A stretch of DNA of 64,000 nucleotides, from positions 6,404 to 70,403 of the forward strand of contig JAEZFK010000071.1 of assembly GCA_023437715.1 (NCBI GenBank), in the 5' to 3' direction. How positions within the stretch are numbered: the stretch's first letter is position 1; each line of letters starts with the position of its first letter. This document shows positions 62,101-64,000 of this stretch, piece by piece. The translations under genes were made by a program, and so were the position numbers. A model generated the notes under the pieces. That model searched no databases, was not told the origin of the DNA, and saw nothing but the letters and a program-made list of their open reading frames with translations. Source of the DNA: Bacillota bacterium (GTDB lineage: Bacteria > Bacillota > Clostridia > Lachnospirales > Lachnospiraceae).

Positions 62101-62192
62101 TGTATTCCCGGCATGGAGGAAATTTTATTGGTCAGCAACATAAAAACTACGGAATCCTGGTAGCTTCCCTTGCGAATTATCGTTTTAATCAT
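59190..62192 (-). CDS. allFG: AllF-AllG fusion (FdrA plus DUF1116), oxamate carbamoyltransferase
   Basis: 1000 residues in one uninterrupted frame. Residues 1 to about 580 match AllF/FdrA: start IRKGSYQDSVVFMLLTNKI, CoA-ligase-like GPDCGTGIINGVPIAF, GASGTGIQEV, DLGDDIYTVGKPHPMIDP, INIGLRSFTDVLEDF, VQYQWTPPAGG. From about 610 it matches AllG/DUF1116: LLHAGPPILWENMTSPMKG, CHHVDAVGPMGGITSANMP, GDEFHQRNIAASLLF, WFTAPVNTPQGLYFTGY, NTGIAHKEAGVGQIGAGTVHPP. E. coli has these as two genes. AAGGAGAG precedes the ATG. Confidence 0.93.
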   Translation of the reverse strand: MIKTIIRKGSYQDSVVFMLLTNKISSMPGIHKVSIMMATPANKDLFKASGLETPQLLEAQSNDMAIVVDVESEELIEQVLKETEEFLSNQSKSSAGNEETQAVSSWEQALKRMPDANLAVLSIPGMYAAAEADRALDENLNVFIFSDNVSKKDEIYLKQKAHGKGLLVMGPDCGTGIINGVPIAFTNHVRMGKIGVIGASGTGIQEVTSIIDQLGEGVANAIGTGGRDLSAEVGGITMLDAIDAMEKDPNVEVVVILSKPPAKEVRDVIVKRLWDYEKPVVTLFLGERPEIHEENFYHAYTLDEAARIAVSLVRKEEIVRDTWKPETEEGFKKEDRKTIKGYYSGGTLGAEAVMVIKDTVGITGAGGKKDGCLLNAQGYTVIDLGDDIYTVGKPHPMIDPANRVTCMKQALEDGQTGVILFDLVLGYGSHEDMAGALLPGIMDMMEQVKKQGRKVYFVAAICGTREDKQNYDLQKKKLEDAGVIVCSSNKRAVETALYLTGYPYEEKEKTILPREKAKGKAEKDHAVSEQIMELLSQKPRIINIGLRSFTDVLEDFSCKAVQYQWTPPAGGDLELMKILQYLRGSDSANQEVIQKVILSSPVLLDVVPAKTVIKELNQGKTLLHAGPPILWENMTSPMKGSCIGAVLFEKWAATKEEAEALLNRGEVGFIPCHHVDAVGPMGGITSANMPVFVVENTADGNRAYCSMNEGIGKVLRFGAYSEEVILRLGWMRDVLGPVLSLALREFENGLALNPMIAKAIAMGDEFHQRNIAASLLFLKEMSPVITGLSIEEEKKKEVIRFLADTDQFFLNIMMAAAKAVMDGARMITEGTVVTAMCRNGENFGIRISGMKDEWFTAPVNTPQGLYFTGYSGEDASPDIGDSAITETFGVGGMAMIAAPAVTRFVGTGGFQDALRISNEMLEIVIGQNPNFAIPTWNFQGTCLGIDARKVVEKGITPVINTGIAHKEAGVGQIGAGTVHPPIECFQKAVRAYAKKLGYKG

Positions 62193-62215
62193 GTTACTAC
62201 TCTCCTTTTCACTCC

Positions 62216-63265
62216 TTATTCAGCAAATTTGTTCTTATGGTCGTAGCGGCCGTAATGAATATCTTCACTGATTAAGTATTGATAAATATCATCCACAATT
62301 TCTATCCCATCTTTATCATAGCTGGCCTTTCTTAAAAGCCCCCGCTCTCCCGGATAATATACCTTGTCAAAGCCTTCCGCCGGTTTAATGGCGGCCAGCT
62401 CTTCCATGGTAGTGGTTATGTCCTTTTTAAACCTTTCCAGGCCTATAAATTTATTGGGGTCCAGAACAATATGAAGCTGTCCCAAATCCCTGCCCTTTGA
62501 CAAGTCTTCATACATGCTGCTCACATGCTTTCCAAAAGGAACACCTAAAAGAATGCCTGAGAGAATATCAACCATCATCATCAGTCCGTAGCCTTTAGCC
62601 TCTGCAATGGGAACCAGGGCATTTACCAGGGTGGAATCCGTGGTCGGGTTTCCATTGATATCCACTGCCCAGGAGCTGGGAATGGGCTCTTTTTTCGAGC
62701 GGGCATACAATACCTTTCCCCATGCCTGGACCGTAGTCGCCATGTCAAAGATAATATTTCTTCCGTCAGCCCCCGGCGCTCCAAAGGCAATAGGGTTTGT
62801 TCCGTAGTAAGGCTCCGAGCCTCCGTAGGGAACCGCCATGGGGTCTGACTGGCACATGGAGATGGAAACCAAGTCCTCCTTTGCGGCCATTTCCACATAA
62901 TAGCCCAGGCTTCCGCTGTGGGAAATGTGTTTGGCCCCAACCACAGCAACCCCTGTTTCCTTTGCCATTTTCATCGCTTCTTTCATGGAAAGCACTGCCG
63001 CCGCATAGCCGGAGCCATTGTCCCCGTGAAATATGCCGCTTGCCGGACCTGTTTTCTCGAATTTAAATTCCGGATGAATGGTGATGCCGCCCTTTGCGAT
63101 CCGTTCCGAATAATACTCTACCCTGACGGCCCCATGGGAATGGATTCCCCTGGCATCAGACCAGGTCAGTATGTCTGCGGTAATATCCGCATGCTCCTTT
63201 GTAAGTCCTGCCTTTTGAAGCTTATTGCTGATCAGCTCGTGCAATTGTTCCTCTGTTAATCTCAT
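62216..63265 (-). CDS. allD: Ureidoglycolate dehydrogenase (AllD, LDH2 family)
   Basis: 349 residues, same length as E. coli AllD. Family marks are RGIHSHGAVRVEYYSERI, KHISHSGSLGYYVEMAAKEDL (in parts: HISHSGSLGYY), GTNPIAFGAPG and DINGNPTTD. It oxidises ureidoglycolate to oxalurate with NAD(P)+. Next gene after truncated allE. Its ribosome site AGGGA lies just after a hairpin that may control it (63271-63301). Other LDH2 members act on malate or delta1-piperideine carboxylate, but context favours AllD. Confidence 0.9.
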   Translation of the reverse strand: MRLTEEQLHELISNKLQKAGLTKEHADITADILTWSDARGIHSHGAVRVEYYSERIAKGGITIHPEFKFEKTGPASGIFHGDNGSGYAAAVLSMKEAMKMAKETGVAVVGAKHISHSGSLGYYVEMAAKEDLVSISMCQSDPMAVPYGGSEPYYGTNPIAFGAPGADGRNIIFDMATTVQAWGKVLYARSKKEPIPSSWAVDINGNPTTDSTLVNALVPIAEAKGYGLMMMVDILSGILLGVPFGKHVSSMYEDLSKGRDLGQLHIVLDPNKFIGLERFKKDITTTMEELAAIKPAEGFDKVYYPGERGLLRKASYDKDGIEIVDDIYQYLISEDIHYGRYDHKNKFAE

Positions 63266-63270
63266 AAGAT

Positions 63271-63301
63271 ATCCCTGATACCCCAGGGATGGCCTGGGGT
63301 A
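63271..63301 (-). promoter_or_regulatory. Two alternative hairpins at the allD ribosome binding site
   Basis: On the leftward transcript TACCCCAGG (63293-63301) pairs perfectly with CCTGGGGTA (63279-63287). A rival hairpin pairs ATCCCTG (63284-63290) with CAGGGAT (63271-63277), which contains the allD ribosome site. The two share bases and cannot form together. This looks like a translational switch, or coupling to passage of ribosomes from allE. Confidence 0.45.
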
Positions 63302-63391
63302 CTGCCGCGATTGCAGACATTAAAAAGCGTTACGCAGCAACCTTTCTTCGATTATATTTTCTTCTAAATTTTTTGAATTTTATGTGTTTCC

Positions 63392-63835
63392 CTACAGCTC
63401 CACATCTCTGTTGCAGTCCTTGGAATACACATAGGCAAACTCTTCTTCCCGCCCTACTCCGTAAGCCGCCTGTAAGCTGTATGCGCCCATAAACAGGTAG
63501 TCGCCCTTTTTCACAGGAATCCAGTTGTTGTCCAGATTGTACACCCCTTCCCCGGAATAGATGTAGGCGCCGTGCTCCTGAACATGGGTTTCAATGTAGC
63601 CGTGGCAGGCTCCGGGCTTAAAGCTTAAGATATGGAAATTCATATCAAACCCGAGATCAGAGGCCGACGGCAGGAAGTCCTTGACCCCTACATCCTCCAT
63701 TCCCTCATAGGGAGTAAAGGGCACGTTTTTTATATTTCCGCAGACCGTATGAGCCTCGTAGCCCTCAATCCTGTTATAGCGCCTCTTGTATAAAAATGCC
63801 CTTGCCTGGGTATCTCCCACATTCTCAAAGCTCAC
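63392..63835 (-). CDS. allE: N-terminally truncated AllE (ureidoglycine aminohydrolase), C-terminal cupin only
   Basis: 147 residues from a GTG at 63835 (GGAAGGG 6 bases upstream). It matches the last 145 or so residues of AllE (about 260): FLYKRRYNRIEGYEAH, HGYIETHVQEHGAYIYSG, LDNNWIPVKKGDYLFMGAYS, YVYSKDCNRDVEL. Metal ligands Glu82, His84, His88 and Gln122 match the spacing of plant UGlyAH (235, 237, 241, 275). In-frame similarity extends upstream to about 63873 (SEGGYIYS), then a TGA at about 63883 ends the frame; the first cupin is absent. May be a remnant or a working single cupin. Confidence 0.78.
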   Translation of the reverse strand: MSFENVGDTQARAFLYKRRYNRIEGYEAHTVCGNIKNVPFTPYEGMEDVGVKDFLPSASDLGFDMNFHILSFKPGACHGYIETHVQEHGAYIYSGEGVYNLDNNWIPVKKGDYLFMGAYSLQAAYGVGREEEFAYVYSKDCNRDVEL

Positions 63836-63856
63836 CGGTTTCCCTTCCGGAGAATA

Positions 63857-63884
63857 AATATATCCTCCCTCCGACCAATGTCAA
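63857..63884 (-). promoter_or_regulatory. Near-consensus promoter at the truncated allE junction
   Basis: On the minus strand TTGACA (63879-63884), 16-base spacer, TATATT (63857-63862), predicted start near 63850. The -10 lies within former allE codons (Gly-Gly-Tyr-Ile), the -35 in sequence unrelated to allE. It could drive the truncated allE and the rest of the operon. Confidence 0.55.
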
Positions 63885-63913
63885 TAAGTTAAGCTCTCCA
63901 ATCCGTTTATTTA

Positions 63914-63953
63914 AGGGTAGTACATGTAGAAATATATGTACTGCCCTTTTTTT
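63914..63953 (+). terminator. Rightward rho-independent terminator with no gene before it
   Basis: AGGGTAGTACAT (63914-63925) pairs with ATGTACTGCCCT (63936-63947), one G-U type mismatch, followed by TTTTTTT. The T-run is only on the right, so it stops rightward transcripts, yet no rightward gene ends here. Probably left from a lost gene or a leader terminator. Confidence 0.7.
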
Positions 63954-63974
63954 GTAATAACTCAAAAAAAACAC

Positions 63975-63980
63975 TTGACA
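63975..63980 (+). promoter_or_regulatory. Possible -35 box of a gene beyond the right edge
   Basis: A perfect TTGACA at 63975-63980; a -10 would fall at or past the window end, so it cannot be confirmed. Confidence 0.25.
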
Positions 63981-64000
63981 AATCAGTGAAAATTTGCGGC

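Overview
The window reads as chromosome of an anaerobic Gram-positive clostridium, most likely a Lachnospiraceae-type species (Lacrimispora/Clostridium-like). The reasons are strong AGGAGG-type ribosome binding sites, frequent GTG/TTG starts, lipoprotein signal sequences in place of periplasmic proteins, a YesMN-type two-component pair, CdaA/CdaR, YIEGIA proteins, and an F-type ATP synthase whose c subunit carries a Na+-type site. Genus is inference; no rRNA or tRNA gene was seen.

Layout, left to right. 1-2850: leftward c-di-AMP operon (two unknown membrane proteins, cdaA, cdaR running off the edge). 3126-9117: leftward MarR-controlled multidrug operon (marR, heterodimeric ABC exporter, two HlyD-type adaptors). 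9345-14021: leftward MacAB-like efflux operon with two tandem permeases, one ATPase and one adaptor. 14221-18867: leftward RhaSTPQ/Lsr-type sugar ABC importer. 19061-24997: rightward YesN/YesM two-component pair, then a chemoreceptor overlapping an FMN-binding lipoprotein. 25005-29572: PHP phosphoesterase, MFS exporter, two DMT transporters. 29573-31130: AT-rich accessory stretch with a VOC protein and a small orphan type I-C-like CRISPR array. 31131-38938: sulfur amino acid block (MalY-type lyase, MetB/MetC-type enzyme, LysR regulator, two MetY sulfhydrylases) interleaved with superoxide dismutase and a DNA glycosylase. 39058-41049: a decayed GNAT gene and a divergent Crp/Fnr regulator with a YdcZ-type transporter. 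41149-48053: complete leftward atp operon. 48436-50519: KtrB/KtrA potassium uptake. 50596-51691: YIEGIA membrane protein and its small partner. 51820-55439: xanthine dehydrogenase (three subunits). 55426-63835: convergent leftward operon for the late allantoin/oxamate pathway (truncated allE, allD, a fused allF-allG, allH, a DAACS transporter, pucR).

How the parts work together. CdaA makes c-di-AMP, and RCK proteins of Ktr systems are known c-di-AMP targets, so the first operon and ktrAB may be linked. The atp operon and Ktr together set Na+/K+ and energy balance. At the right end, xanthine dehydrogenase feeds purine breakdown, while AllE, AllD and AllFGH would carry ureidoglycine to oxamate and carbamoyl phosphate, a route that yields ATP through carbamate kinase (not in the window).

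The most interesting points are: the allF-allG fusion with a transporter that has lost the aspartate-amine-binding Asp; the truncated allE that keeps its whole metal site next to a foreign-looking junction carrying a near-consensus promoter; a possible two-hairpin translational switch before allD; a PrfA-box-like palindrome placed for class II activation between a Crp/Fnr gene and its divergent transporter; a LysR-type box near -65 of metY; a two-carboxylate c subunit; and a chemoreceptor coupled to a flavinylated lipoprotein.
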